From contig JAVBUZ010000233.1 of the NCBI GenBank assembly GCA_031554725.1, positions 1-28,056 of the forward strand: a stretch of DNA of 28,056 nucleotides, written 5' to 3'. Position 1 is the stretch's first letter, and each line of letters opens with the position of its first letter. Shown here in pieces: positions 6,886 to 12,832 of the stretch. This DNA comes from JAVBUZ01 sp031554725 (GTDB taxonomy: Bacteria > Bacillota > Clostridia > Lachnospirales > Lachnospiraceae). Below the pieces are notes generated by a model. The model searched no databases, had not been told where the DNA came from, and saw nothing but the letters and a program-made list of their open reading frames with translations. Made by a program: the position numbers and the translations under genes.

Positions 6886-8145
6886 TTATGCACTTTCTCC
6901 TCTTCTTAGTGACATTGGACTTGTCGCATATCTTAAGGCATCAATCCAATGATTATTCTTGTCTGGATAGGCTGGAATAACATTTCCTTGGGTATCAACC
7001 TCATGTTCATATTCTATAATTTCCTTATATGCTCTTGGTGTTCTTGCTGGATCAATTACAATCGTTCGGCACTGTAGCCATTCCATTGTGTATTTCACAC
7101 TACCAGGCTTTGCATTAGTCTTTCTTGCCAATAGACCTTCATCCCTAAAGTCATTAACACTCTCTTGCTCATCAGCTCCACAAATAACCTCATAATCGTC
7201 ATAGCCATGTGTAATAATATCTTTTGCCATTGCCTTGTTACGCACCTTGCACCCTCCCAATTCATCAAGTAACATAATCGTCTCTTTGTTGTGAATATAC
7301 GATGCTCTAATAAATGCTTTAGGGTCAGGAAACCATCCCCAATCTTGCCCTTGATATATCCACTCTTGAGCTGCAATCTCTTCATCCGTAATCGTTCTAA
7401 TATCAAGCATGTCAAAGATTGTTGTACCGATTCCAACAGGTATACCAATATATTCATGTTTATAAGCTCTCTCGTTGGTATTCTTTAAATGCTCTGCATC
7501 ATTTATAAATTGCTCACCAAGCCACTCAACTGGAACCGTAGTATAGTCTGACTTATGTCTATAAGAATCTTCTCTTGGTTCATTTACATATACATTTGCC
7601 CAGTTAGCGTTGCTTATTGGTGGATTAAATGACTTGAATACCACGAACTTAGAACCACCACGAAGAATAGATTGCTGCACTGTACGAATTTCTTCTATTC
7701 CTGCAAACTCATCTAGTTCTTCAAACCAAAGATATTTAAAATAGCCTTTACTTACCTTGATGGACTTGGTTTTCTTTGCCTTGTCCAATCCACGGAAGAT
7801 AATCTTTTGTCCTGTAGGCTTATATATGTATTGTAACGGACTTACCTTTGCTTCCCATAGGTCTGATACCTCTAGTGCGTCTATAGCCCACTGTATCTGT
7901 TCATATACGGATTCTCTAAGGGTAGATGCAACCTTACGAAAGACAACTGCGTTTGCGTCCTTATCTTCCATCATGCCTAAGACTATCTCAACTGATATAA
8001 CAGATGATTTTGTGGAACCACGCCCACCATATACATCATAGTAAGTATGTTTTCCTTCGATAACATCCCAGTGCAAGTCATAGAATGCTGGTGCAATAAC
8101 GTCAGTTAGATTAACTATTGTTTGATTTTGGGATATTGTTGACAA
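6886..8145 (-). CDS. terL: Terminase large subunit (PBSX-family)
   Basis: A 419-residue motor and nuclease that pumps phage DNA into the prohead. The Walker A motif is GGRGSTKSS (residues 40-48) and Walker B is LWFEELDE (139-146). The C-terminal RNase H-like nuclease shows acidic residues D268 (GQDWG), D325 (GADEQ) and D402 (HWIDALRYA). Length is normal for PBSX-type TerL. The start is TTG at 8145, placed by GGAGGTG just upstream; an earlier start is not needed. It overlaps the TerS gene by 35 nt, as is common for terminase pairs, and is joined to the portal gene. Confidence 0.95.
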   Translation of the reverse strand: MSTISQNQTIVNLTDVIAPAFYDLHWDVIEGKHTYYDVYGGRGSTKSSVISVEIVLGMMEDKDANAVVFRKVASTLRESVYEQIQWAIDALEVSDLWEAKVSPLQYIYKPTGQKIIFRGLDKAKKTKSIKVSKGYFKYLWFEELDEFAGIEEIRTVQQSILRGGSKFVVFKSFNPPISNANWANVYVNEPREDSYRHKSDYTTVPVEWLGEQFINDAEHLKNTNERAYKHEYIGIPVGIGTTIFDMLDIRTITDEEIAAQEWIYQGQDWGWFPDPKAFIRASYIHNKETIMLLDELGGCKVRNKAMAKDIITHGYDDYEVICGADEQESVNDFRDEGLLARKTNAKPGSVKYTMEWLQCRTIVIDPARTPRAYKEIIEYEHEVDTQGNVIPAYPDKNNHWIDALRYATSPMSLRRGESA

Positions 8146-8503
8146 TTGTTACACCTCCGTTATCGCTGTGGCTCTTTATATCCACTGTTCTCTTAGCCAA
8201 CTCCACTGCTGCTTTCGTTCTATCTGCTAAAGATGCATCAAGATTAAACTGATCCTTAATCTCTCCACGCATAACCTTAGAAAAGAACTCCATAACCTCA
8301 TCACCTGATGCAATGCGCTTTTCTTCGGTTGGTTTCGTGCGTTCTGCTATGTATTTAGAAATGCAACTATTTGCAACTAATTTATGTGCATTGCCACGAG
8401 CATAACCTTCTGAATATCCAGCCTTAACAGCACTCTCTTCCGCGTTCCCACTCTCTATGTAATTGTCAGCAAAGGCTTTCTGCCTTGGTGTCAATTCTTT
8501 CAT
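8111..8503 (-). CDS. terS: Terminase small subunit
   Basis: A 130-residue protein of the Terminase_2 family. The N-terminus MKELTPRQKAFADNYIESGNAEESAVKAGYS is the characteristic DNA-binding helix-turn-helix, with the conserved KAFA-YI and A-KAGYS pattern. A helical oligomerisation region follows (SGDEVMEFFSKVMRGE) and then a loose C-terminus. It recognises phage DNA and loads TerL. It overlaps TerL on one side and the small gene at 8466 on the other (38 nt), so the three form one translationally linked packaging unit. Confidence 0.95.
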   Translation of the reverse strand: MKELTPRQKAFADNYIESGNAEESAVKAGYSEGYARGNAHKLVANSCISKYIAERTKPTEEKRIASGDEVMEFFSKVMRGEIKDQFNLDASLADRTKAAVELAKRTVDIKSHSDNGGVTIVNNIPKSNNS

Positions 8504-8771
8504 CCTTCACCTTCTCTTTACATAATCTGCCATATACCTCAGCTAAGTAGTTGAGTACCTCTATCTGGCTACATGTATTTAATAGTTCCTTATCCTTAAG
8601 AACTAACTTACCTTTCTTATTTGTCTGCCATTCTTTATGTACTACTGAATAGCCTGTTATAAATCTACTCTGTTCCTCTGAATAAAATTGGTAGGTGTTG
8701 ATTCTAAGGATAAAGTCTTTTTGTGCTATTGCTGTTTGTAATTTCTTTGTTAGTCCTCTTATATTCGCCAT
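8466..8771 (-). CDS. Small phage protein of unknown function upstream of terS
   Basis: 101 residues from ATG at 8771, chosen because GGTGGTGAG lies directly before it; an ATG nine codons upstream has no such site. The protein starts MANIRGLTKKLQTAIAQ and has a short predicted beta/alpha core (FILRINTYQFYSEEQSRFITGYSVVH). I do not recognise a family. It is the first gene of the packaging operon and overlaps terS by 38 nt. Small proteins at this place in Clostridia phages are often HNH nucleases, but this one has no HNH residues. Confidence 0.75.
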   Translation of the reverse strand: MANIRGLTKKLQTAIAQKDFILRINTYQFYSEEQSRFITGYSVVHKEWQTNKKGKLVLKDKELLNTCSQIEVLNYLAEVYGRLCKEKVKDERIDTKAESLC

Positions 8772-8783
8772 ACTCACCACCAA

Positions 8784-8828
8784 ATAAAAAAGAGCCACAA
8801 TGCAGATTATCTCTACACTTTGGCTCTT
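8784..8828 (-). terminator. Strong terminator between late promoter and packaging genes
   Basis: On the minus strand AAGAGCCA pairs with TGGCTCTT. An inner stem (TGTAGA/TCTGCA with one G-U) extends the hairpin, and TTTTTTATT follows. It lies about 25 nt downstream of the promoter at 8860-8888 and upstream of the first packaging gene, so it must be read through for late expression. It also serves as the end of the 8934-9344 gene unit. Confidence 0.8.
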
Positions 8829-8859
8829 AGGCTACGTTTTCGTTATGTTATTTAGTTTT

Positions 8860-8888
8860 ATTATAACTTATGGTTATGGGAGTGTCAA
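8860..8888 (-). promoter_or_regulatory. Consensus sigma-A promoter facing the packaging operon
   Basis: On the minus strand TTGACA (8888-8883), a 17-bp spacer and TATAAT (8865-8860) form a perfect-consensus promoter. Transcription would begin near 8853 and meet the terminator at 8784-8828 after about 30 nt. Confidence 0.8.
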
Positions 8889-8933
8889 ATAAAACACTGG
8901 GTTAATCTCAATTAAATATTTTATTCATATATT

Positions 8934-9344
8934 TTATTTAAATCTTGTCAATTCTCCACCTAGTTCTCCTTTAAAATAGAATTCAAGTCTATCTCCATCG
9001 AGAATATAAGAAATTTTTTCTGCACTCATATCATATGGGCTCAATAATAAATATTCATCATTAATTACGTATGTTCCATCTCCATAATATGCTAAAGAAG
9101 AATGATATTTACCGTTTTCATCAAAAACAAAACTAACACTTCCATCAACCCACGTTCCAACTATTTGTTCTTGAGGTGTTTGCCTGGAAAGCCAGATTCC
9201 CGCTATTGCCATAAAAACAACTATCACAGGTATAATAACTATCAGCTTTCCTTTTCCTATATTGATATTTGTTTTCTTAGTGTGATTCATTTTTACATCT
9301 CTACCCGCATTAATACTATTCCCTGATTGATTATTATTTACCAT
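8934..9344 (-). CDS. Membrane-anchored small protein with N-terminal NSINAGRDV motif
   Basis: A 136-residue protein. Residues 1-30 are polar and contain SGNSINAGRDVKM, with NINIGKGK after it. Residues ~34-52 (LIVIIPVIVVFMAIAGIWL) form one transmembrane segment. The rest is a small beta-rich domain (GTWVDGSVSFVFDENGKYHSS) with the GTW entry typical of lipocalin-like domains. With no signal peptide, the N-terminus is probably inside and the beta domain outside. The start follows AAGGAGGT. The gene has a -10 box upstream (9374-9379) and a terminator downstream, so it is probably an independent lysogen-expressed gene. The function is unknown; superinfection or membrane-stress roles are inference only. 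Confidence 0.75.
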   Translation of the reverse strand: MVNNNQSGNSINAGRDVKMNHTKKTNINIGKGKLIVIIPVIVVFMAIAGIWLSRQTPQEQIVGTWVDGSVSFVFDENGKYHSSLAYYGDGTYVINDEYLLLSPYDMSAEKISYILDGDRLEFYFKGELGGELTRFK

Positions 9345-9373
9345 AGTAAAACCTCCTTGTTATGTTTTTCTTT

Positions 9374-9427
9374 ATTATACAGCAAAATCCAACAAGAAAA
9401 TGTGTAAATCATCGACAATCATCGACA
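9374..9427 (-). promoter_or_regulatory. Putative promoter region with tandem 10-bp repeats
   Basis: On the minus strand TATAAT lies at 9379-9374, before the 8934-9344 gene. No good -35 box is seen. Upstream, ATCATCGACA occurs twice in tandem (9408-9417 and 9418-9427), a pattern suited to an activator or repressor site. Confidence 0.45.
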
Positions 9428-9478
9428 ATAGATAAGGGCTAAAATTATATTATAGTCTGCTGGTACTCTTTTATGGTA

Positions 9479-9508
9479 ATAAAAAACCACCAGTGGAATA
9501 CTGATGGT
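9479..9508 (-). terminator. Rho-independent terminator
   Basis: On the minus strand ACCATCAGT pairs with ACTGGTGGT (9 bp, one G-U, 5-nt loop), followed by TTTTTTATT. It ends the 9516-9998 transcript. Confidence 0.8.
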
Positions 9509-9515
9509 TGGTGAA

Positions 9516-9998
9516 TTATGTTTCATATATTTTCCTTTTGTGATAAAACCGTCTCCCATTAAATTTATATCTAACAAAAATCTTGTATTTCTGTAAATGT
9601 TCAGGGTATAGAATTGTTTGCCCGCTTTCATATTTTGCTTCTCGAGTCTCTTTTGCTGGAACATTAAGCAAATTCCCAAGTTCATTTTTTTCATCTATGC
9701 TACCAAAAATATCAATACCTACTGGTTCATCTTCTCTCCCTCTATTAATCAATACCTCGGCACTATTTATACCAAATGAATGTGTTTTATTATTTACTAT
9801 ACGCATTACAAACTCAATTTTCAAAGTATTTGGATTATTAGGTAAATCTATATCTGAAAACTCCACCTTGGTATTAACGAATTCTATTTTGGTACATCCA
9901 TAATTAGATATTGTGCTTAATAACCATCCTACTATAGCACCAACAACGGCACCAATTATACCTGCCCAAGCGTCAGGCGAAATTATTTCTAAAAGCAT
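9516..9998 (-). CDS. Membrane-anchored accessory protein of unknown function
   Basis: A 160-residue protein. Residues ~10-32 (AWAGIIGAVVGAIVGWLLSTI) are a Gly/Ala-rich transmembrane segment. The rest (about 125 residues) is a beta-rich domain (KIEFVMRIVNNKTHSFGINSAEVLI, then YKIFVRYKFNGRRFYHKRK) that resembles small Ig-like folds. No family is recognised. It has its own promoter (10032-10060) and terminator (9479-9508), the signature of a moron gene expressed in the lysogen independently of the lytic operon. Together with the neighbouring 8934-9344 gene it suggests a two-gene accessory island between packaging and immunity genes. Superinfection exclusion is possible but not shown. Confidence 0.75.
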   Translation of the reverse strand: MLLEIISPDAWAGIIGAVVGAIVGWLLSTISNYGCTKIEFVNTKVEFSDIDLPNNPNTLKIEFVMRIVNNKTHSFGINSAEVLINRGREDEPVGIDIFGSIDEKNELGNLLNVPAKETREAKYESGQTILYPEHLQKYKIFVRYKFNGRRFYHKRKIYET

Positions 9999-10031
9999 AT
10001 TACTTACTCCTTATTGCTTATAATAAACCAA

Positions 10032-10060
10032 ATTATACCACTCCAACCATCAATATTCAA
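10032..10060 (-). promoter_or_regulatory. Promoter of the 9516-9998 gene
   Basis: On the minus strand TTGAAT (10060-10055), a 17-bp spacer and TATAAT (10037-10032) precede the gene by about 30 nt. Confidence 0.7.
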
Positions 10061-10096
10061 TTATCAAAGTAACGACATACTTAGGCGACACACACT

Positions 10097-10312
10097 CTAT
10101 CTGTTGCTTATAAATAGCGTTTCGCCATCCAACACGCTATCAAGCCCCTCGATAGTGACTCTTTTTCCACTTTGTTCATTTTGAAGAATCAACCTCGTAT
10201 CGGAATCAATTTCATTTGAGATAACATCTATAATTTTATATCCAATATATTCTCTAAAATCTTGAGCACAATACATTGGTTCTTTCTGTGCAAATGTAAC
10301 TACCTCTCCCAT
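10097..10312 (-). CDS. Small protein coupled to the antirepressor gene
   Basis: 71 residues, MGEVVTFAQKEPMYCAQDF at the start and a beta-rich C-terminal half (SGKRVTIEGLDSVLDGETLFIS). No family is recognised. Its ATG shares a base with the antirepressor stop (TAATG), so the two are co-translated. It may therefore help the antirepressor or act on the same target; this is inference from linkage only. Confidence 0.7.
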   Translation of the reverse strand: MGEVVTFAQKEPMYCAQDFREYIGYKIIDVISNEIDSDTRLILQNEQSGKRVTIEGLDSVLDGETLFISNR

Positions 10313-11091
10313 TAAGCTACCTCCCGAACTACAATATTATATAGTTCTAAGAATGTATCTGCATAGTACAAAGGCTGTACTTCCCTTTGATTATGTGGGC
10401 TTACTGCATTCTCCCCATACTTCAAACCTTCTTCTGTAAGTGCCTTATATTTCTTTATGCCATCCGTTTTACTCGAATTACGCTCTCTTTCTTCCAAATA
10501 TCCATATTCACATAATAAGATATTAAAGTTTCTTACAGATACTCCTAGCTCAAATCTTTTCAGCAGCTCTGTTGCGGATTTCATTTCTCTACTTCCATTA
10601 AGTTCATATTGTGGTAAAAATGCAGTTGGCAGATTATAACTCTTATACAATCCTTCAATCATATATATCTTGCTTGCATCATTCATATGTAATATGTCTG
10701 CTACAACCCCAATGGACTCCACCTGCTCCAGAAAAGAAATCGAATGCTTATTATTGGGAATACCATTTATGTACTTCTTTTCTACTTGAATAAAATATCT
10801 TCGTACTTGTTTGCCTTTTTCATTTCGTTCAAGCATAGCCATTTCTTTGGCCATATCGAGTTTGATTATATGCTCTTTTCTGCTCTGTCCGAAAGCCGTC
10901 GAAATTTCGACACCTTCATAGTCTTCTTTCTCTACTGCATCGATATCAGCAAATCTTCTACTAATCCATTCGCGATAATTACTTTTCACTCCAAGTATCT
11001 CATGTAGTTCAGTTCCATAAACCACTTTTTCACCTGTACTAGTCTCATATACTGGTACTAAATCATTTTCAATAACTATTAAGTTTTTCAT
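10312..11091 (-). CDS. ant: AntA/AntB-family antirepressor
   Basis: A 259-residue protein. Residues ~25-100 (VVYGTELHEILGVKSNYREWISRRFADIDAVEKEDYEG to KLDMAKEMAMLERNEKGKQVRRYFI) are the AntA/AntB domain, which in phages inactivates repressors to trigger lytic growth. The C-terminal half (SATELLKRFELGVSVRNFNILLCEYGYLEERER) is a second helical domain of the kind often joined to antirepressor or Rha-like N-termini. The start ATG follows AGGAGGAAAAATTA. Upstream on the same strand is a ribbon-helix-helix gene. Between them a promoter-terminator cassette runs on the opposite strand, so both protein repression and antisense RNA control are likely, as in P22 immI. Confidence 0.88.
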   Translation of the reverse strand: MKNLIVIENDLVPVYETSTGEKVVYGTELHEILGVKSNYREWISRRFADIDAVEKEDYEGVEISTAFGQSRKEHIIKLDMAKEMAMLERNEKGKQVRRYFIQVEKKYINGIPNNKHSISFLEQVESIGVVADILHMNDASKIYMIEGLYKSYNLPTAFLPQYELNGSREMKSATELLKRFELGVSVRNFNILLCEYGYLEERERNSSKTDGIKKYKALTEEGLKYGENAVSPHNQREVQPLYYADTFLELYNIVVREVA

Positions 11092-11111
11092 TAATTTTTC
11101 CTCCTATAAGT

Positions 11112-11140
11112 TTGACTTTTTCGAGGAAATAGGTTAATCT
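11112..11140 (+). promoter_or_regulatory. Promoter of the antisense RNA candidate
   Basis: TTGACT (11112-11117), a 17-bp spacer and TAATCT (11135-11140) on the plus strand, opposite to the antirepressor operon. The spacer also carries one arm of a 10-bp inverted repeat (GGAAATAGGT, 11125-11134, with ACCTATTTCC, 11160-11169). On the other strand that repeat would form a hairpin just before the antirepressor ribosome site. Confidence 0.55.
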
Positions 11141-11146
11141 ACAAAT

Positions 11147-11222
11147 AGATATAGGTGTTACCTATTTCCTATGGATTGAGTAAACACGTGCCGACCAAAG
11201 CTATTGTGTTTGCTCTTTTTTT
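11147..11222 (+). ncRNA. Candidate antisense RNA to the RHH-antirepressor junction
   Basis: A predicted ~75-nt transcript starting about 7 nt after the -10 box at 11135-11140. It ends in a terminator: GAGTAAACAC pairs with GTGTTTGCTC (10 bp, one wobble, 11178-11215) followed by seven T. It is fully complementary to the end of the ribbon-helix-helix gene and to half of the spacer before the antirepressor. P22 sar RNA occupies the comparable place between arc and ant. Here the RNA does not reach the antirepressor ribosome site, so it would act by changing the leader fold or by transcription interference. Confidence 0.5.
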
Positions 11223-11344
11223 GTCTTTAAATCTTTCTCTATAAGACCCATAATGTACTCTTTAATTGTGAGTCCTTTTACTACAGCATGTACTTTTACT
11301 TTGTGATGATATGCATCATCCACTTCGATTAGTAAATTTTTCAT
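11201..11344 (-). CDS. Ribbon-helix-helix (Arc-like) DNA-binding protein
   Basis: A 47-residue protein that fits the ribbon-helix-helix pattern along its whole length: a short beta strand (NLLIEVDD), helix A (YHHKVKVHAVVKG), a turn, and helix B (TIKEYIMGLIEKDL). Such proteins bind DNA as dimers through the strand. P22 Arc, at 53 residues, has the same size and the same position directly upstream of ant. The start ATG follows AAAGGAGGACAT. Inverted repeats built on TTGTG/CACAA lie upstream (11360-11370, 11439-11454) and are candidate operators for autoregulation. Confidence 0.75.
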   Translation of the reverse strand: MKNLLIEVDDAYHHKVKVHAVVKGLTIKEYIMGLIEKDLKTKKEQTQ

Positions 11345-11359
11345 ATGTCCTCCTTTCTT

Positions 11360-11370
11360 TCACAATGTGA
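11360..11370. promoter_or_regulatory. Candidate operator near the RHH gene
   Basis: TCACAATGTGA is an 11-nt palindrome 15 bp upstream of the ribbon-helix-helix start codon. A related inverted repeat, TTGTGATATTGCACAA, lies at 11439-11454. The shared TTGTG/CACAA arms suggest one binding protein. No clear promoter could be fixed between them. Confidence 0.4.
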
Positions 11371-11438
11371 TGTTACCATGATTTCTTTATTAATGATAGC
11401 AAAACCATTTTAATAACACATTCCCTCTATCTTTTTTA

Positions 11439-11454
11439 TTGTGATATTGCACAA
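11439..11454. promoter_or_regulatory. Second candidate operator with the same arms
   Basis: TTGTG and CACAA flank a 6-nt centre (ATATTG). See the related palindrome at 11360-11370. It may mark the upstream edge of the control region of the RHH-antirepressor operon. Confidence 0.35.
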
Positions 11455-11477
11455 GAGTACCGAAAAATACAAAAAGG

Positions 11478-11516
11478 AGCATCTCATGCTAATTCGGAAA
11501 TCCGAATCATTTTTTT
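11478..11516. terminator. Pair of back-to-back small terminator hairpins
   Basis: On the plus strand ATTCGG-AAAT-CCGAAT (11492-11507) is followed by CATTTTTTT. On the minus strand AGCAT-GAG-ATGCT (11490-11478) is followed by CCTTTTTG. The minus-strand element would end the transcript of the 11620-12117 gene before the antirepressor module. Confidence 0.55.
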
Positions 11517-11606
11517 ATCAAAATTCTAAATTTTTTAATCAAAAGTCTAAGATATTCTATTTTTTTATTTACAACAATTTGCAATTTCAGCGATTTGCAC
11601 AATAAA
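11516..11606. other. AT-rich spacer with imperfect direct repeats
   Basis: The stretch has two imperfect ~20-bp copies of ATCAAAA-TCTAA (11517-11538 and 11539-11560) and then GCAATTT/GCGATTTGC motifs. It holds no convincing gene; a 39-codon plus-strand frame here overlaps the terminator and has junk-like composition. A protein-binding or DNA-unwinding role is possible, but nothing decides it. Confidence 0.3.
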
Positions 11607-11619
11607 ACGCTTGCGCTCG

Positions 11620-12117
11620 TTATATTGTTTGGGATTGTCTTTTTTTATATCTCTCCATTCTTTTTCCTTGCATCACTCCATAATGAAATGCAATGCTTAT
11701 TGAAGATTGCAGATTGTACCGATTAGGTATTTCATTCAGAACCGTCCAAGAAGGCTTACTCTCTATAAAATGACTACCTGCTCTAAATAGCTCCGTATCT
11801 ATCCTCCGAGCCTTTATACATTTTTCCATCACCCAAATAGCTTCTATCATCTTAGGAGGGCATGCTTTCTTTATTTCGATTCTTGTTTCATAATCTCCAC
11901 CCATAAAAGCCTCTGCCATATCTAAATAGATATTGTAATCCTCACAATCCTTGTTTAGTACCAAATCCCCTGACCCTGCTTCATAGAAAAGTGTAAGCTC
12001 ACCTAACTTTGCACCGTCTCCCCATCCTTTTAAGAATCGTACCGCCTGCTCTGTTGTTAAATCTCCTATGCTACATGCCTTGATTCTTAGTTCTTCATTG
12101 ATTACTTCATAACACAT
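11620..12117 (-). CDS. Unknown protein controlled by the second repressor
   Basis: 165 residues, mostly helical, MCYEVINEELRIKACSIGDLTTEQAVRFLKGWGDGAKLGELTLFYE at the start and a basic end (GKRMERYKKRQSQTI). No family is recognised. The ATG follows AAAGGAGGATACA. The gene is divergent from the 12223 repressor, and its strong promoter (TTGACA-18-TATAAT) has an operator in its spacer. It is therefore the gene most directly silenced by that repressor and may be an early lytic or excision-control function. Confidence 0.75.
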   Translation of the reverse strand: MCYEVINEELRIKACSIGDLTTEQAVRFLKGWGDGAKLGELTLFYEAGSGDLVLNKDCEDYNIYLDMAEAFMGGDYETRIEIKKACPPKMIEAIWVMEKCIKARRIDTELFRAGSHFIESKPSWTVLNEIPNRYNLQSSISIAFHYGVMQGKRMERYKKRQSQTI

Positions 12118-12136
12118 ATATGTATCCTCCTTTATA

Positions 12137-12197
12137 GTGCCTCATTAGGGCACTGTCTGCATTTCGGATTATAGTGTACTATTAAGACACTTGTCAA
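12137..12197 (-). promoter_or_regulatory. Second immunity control region: promoter with two operators
   Basis: The minus-strand promoter has TTGACA (12197-12192), an 18-bp spacer and TATAAT (12173-12168). Two 17-bp inverted repeats lie here: GTGCCTCATTAGGGCAC (12137-12153) and GTGTACTATTAAGACAC (12174-12190). The second lies in the promoter spacer and the first covers the early transcribed region. Centres are 37 bp apart. The operator arms differ from those at 24248-24325, so the two repressors should not cross-bind. Confidence 0.7.
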
Positions 12198-12222
12198 TAC
12201 TTTTTTTTCGGAGGTCACTTTT

Positions 12223-12450
12223 ATGTTCAAATCAAGGTTGAATGAAACACGTAAGAAAAAAGGCTATACAGCTCAACAAATGGCTGATAATTTAGGCATC
12301 CTTATTCGCTCATACCGAAAGTATGAAAGTGGTGATGTTATGCCTCCACTTGATACTCTAGTAAAGATAGCTGATATATTAGATGTATCTACCGACTATC
12401 TTCTTTGTCGAGATGAATTTCTGAAATCTCACGCAAAAAGCGTTGATTAA
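12223..12450 (+). CDS. XRE-family repressor (second immunity repressor)
   Basis: A 75-residue protein made almost only of a Cro/CI-type helix-turn-helix: RLNETRKKKGYTAQQMADNLGILIRSYRKYESGDVMPPLDTLVKIADILDVSTDYLL. It lacks a dimerisation or peptidase domain. The ATG follows CGGAGGTCA. It is transcribed away from the 11620-12117 gene across the operators at 12137-12190, the classic layout of a divergent repressor-target pair. Its last 62 bp overlap the tail of the opposite-strand HTH gene. Confidence 0.85.
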   Translation: MFKSRLNETRKKKGYTAQQMADNLGILIRSYRKYESGDVMPPLDTLVKIADILDVSTDYLLCRDEFLKSHAKSVD

Positions 12451-12727
12451 TTCCAAATAAATCCTCTAGTTTATCCCAAACAGTTATACTTCCCAATCTC
12501 TCGCCATATTCTATGGCTTTATAATGCCTTTCAATTATGTTCAGGTATTCTGCAACCTGTTTTTGCGTCATTTTCTTACTAATTCTGGCATCCCTTAATA
12601 CTTTTCTCATATGACACCTCTCTTTCTTCTGCTCTATTGAGAACTTTACAATTTCAAAAATCAACGCTGCTATTCCACACATCAATGAAGCCACATCAAT
12701 AATCATTCCAATATCACATTTATTCAT
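12389..12727 (-). CDS. XRE-type HTH protein with optional N-terminal membrane segment
   Basis: 112 residues from ATG at 12727 (GAGG site upstream). Residues ~8-30 (GMIIDVASLMCGIAALIFEIVKF) are hydrophobic enough for one membrane helix. Residues ~40-100 (MRKVLRDARISKKMTQKQVAEYLNIIERHYKAIEYGERLGSITVWDKLEDLFGI) are a helix-turn-helix of the XRE type. A second in-frame start at 12610 has a better ribosome site (AGAGAGGTGTCAT) and gives a soluble 73-residue HTH protein. Either both forms are made, or the upstream part is only leader. It may form a regulatory pair with the convergent repressor at 12223-12450. Confidence 0.7.
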   Translation of the reverse strand: MNKCDIGMIIDVASLMCGIAALIFEIVKFSIEQKKERCHMRKVLRDARISKKMTQKQVAEYLNIIERHYKAIEYGERLGSITVWDKLEDLFGINQRFLREISEIHLDKEDSR

Positions 12728-12810
12728 AATTAACCTCGTTTTTCTTTTGGATTTTCTAATTCGAAGTTAATATGATAGATGTGGAACCTTTTAACGGGCA
12801 ATTTTGAAAA

Positions 12811-12828
12811 GTTTATACTTTTTTAATA
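12811..12828. repeat. 18-bp dispersed repeat, copy 1
   Basis: GTTTATACTTTTTTAATA occurs here and, identically, at 23517-23534. Both copies lie upstream of a leftward gene. The AT-rich, TATAAA-containing complement could be a shared promoter element. Confidence 0.5.
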
Positions 12829-12832
12829 ATTA

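Noticed and set aside
9419..9694. Minus-strand frame of 91 codons.
   Set aside because: It overlaps the 9516 membrane-protein gene in another frame and crosses its terminator.
11486..11605. 39-codon plus-strand frame after an AAGGAG-like site.
   Set aside because: It runs through a terminator hairpin and AT-rich repeats; the product is Phe/Lys/Gln-rich without pattern.
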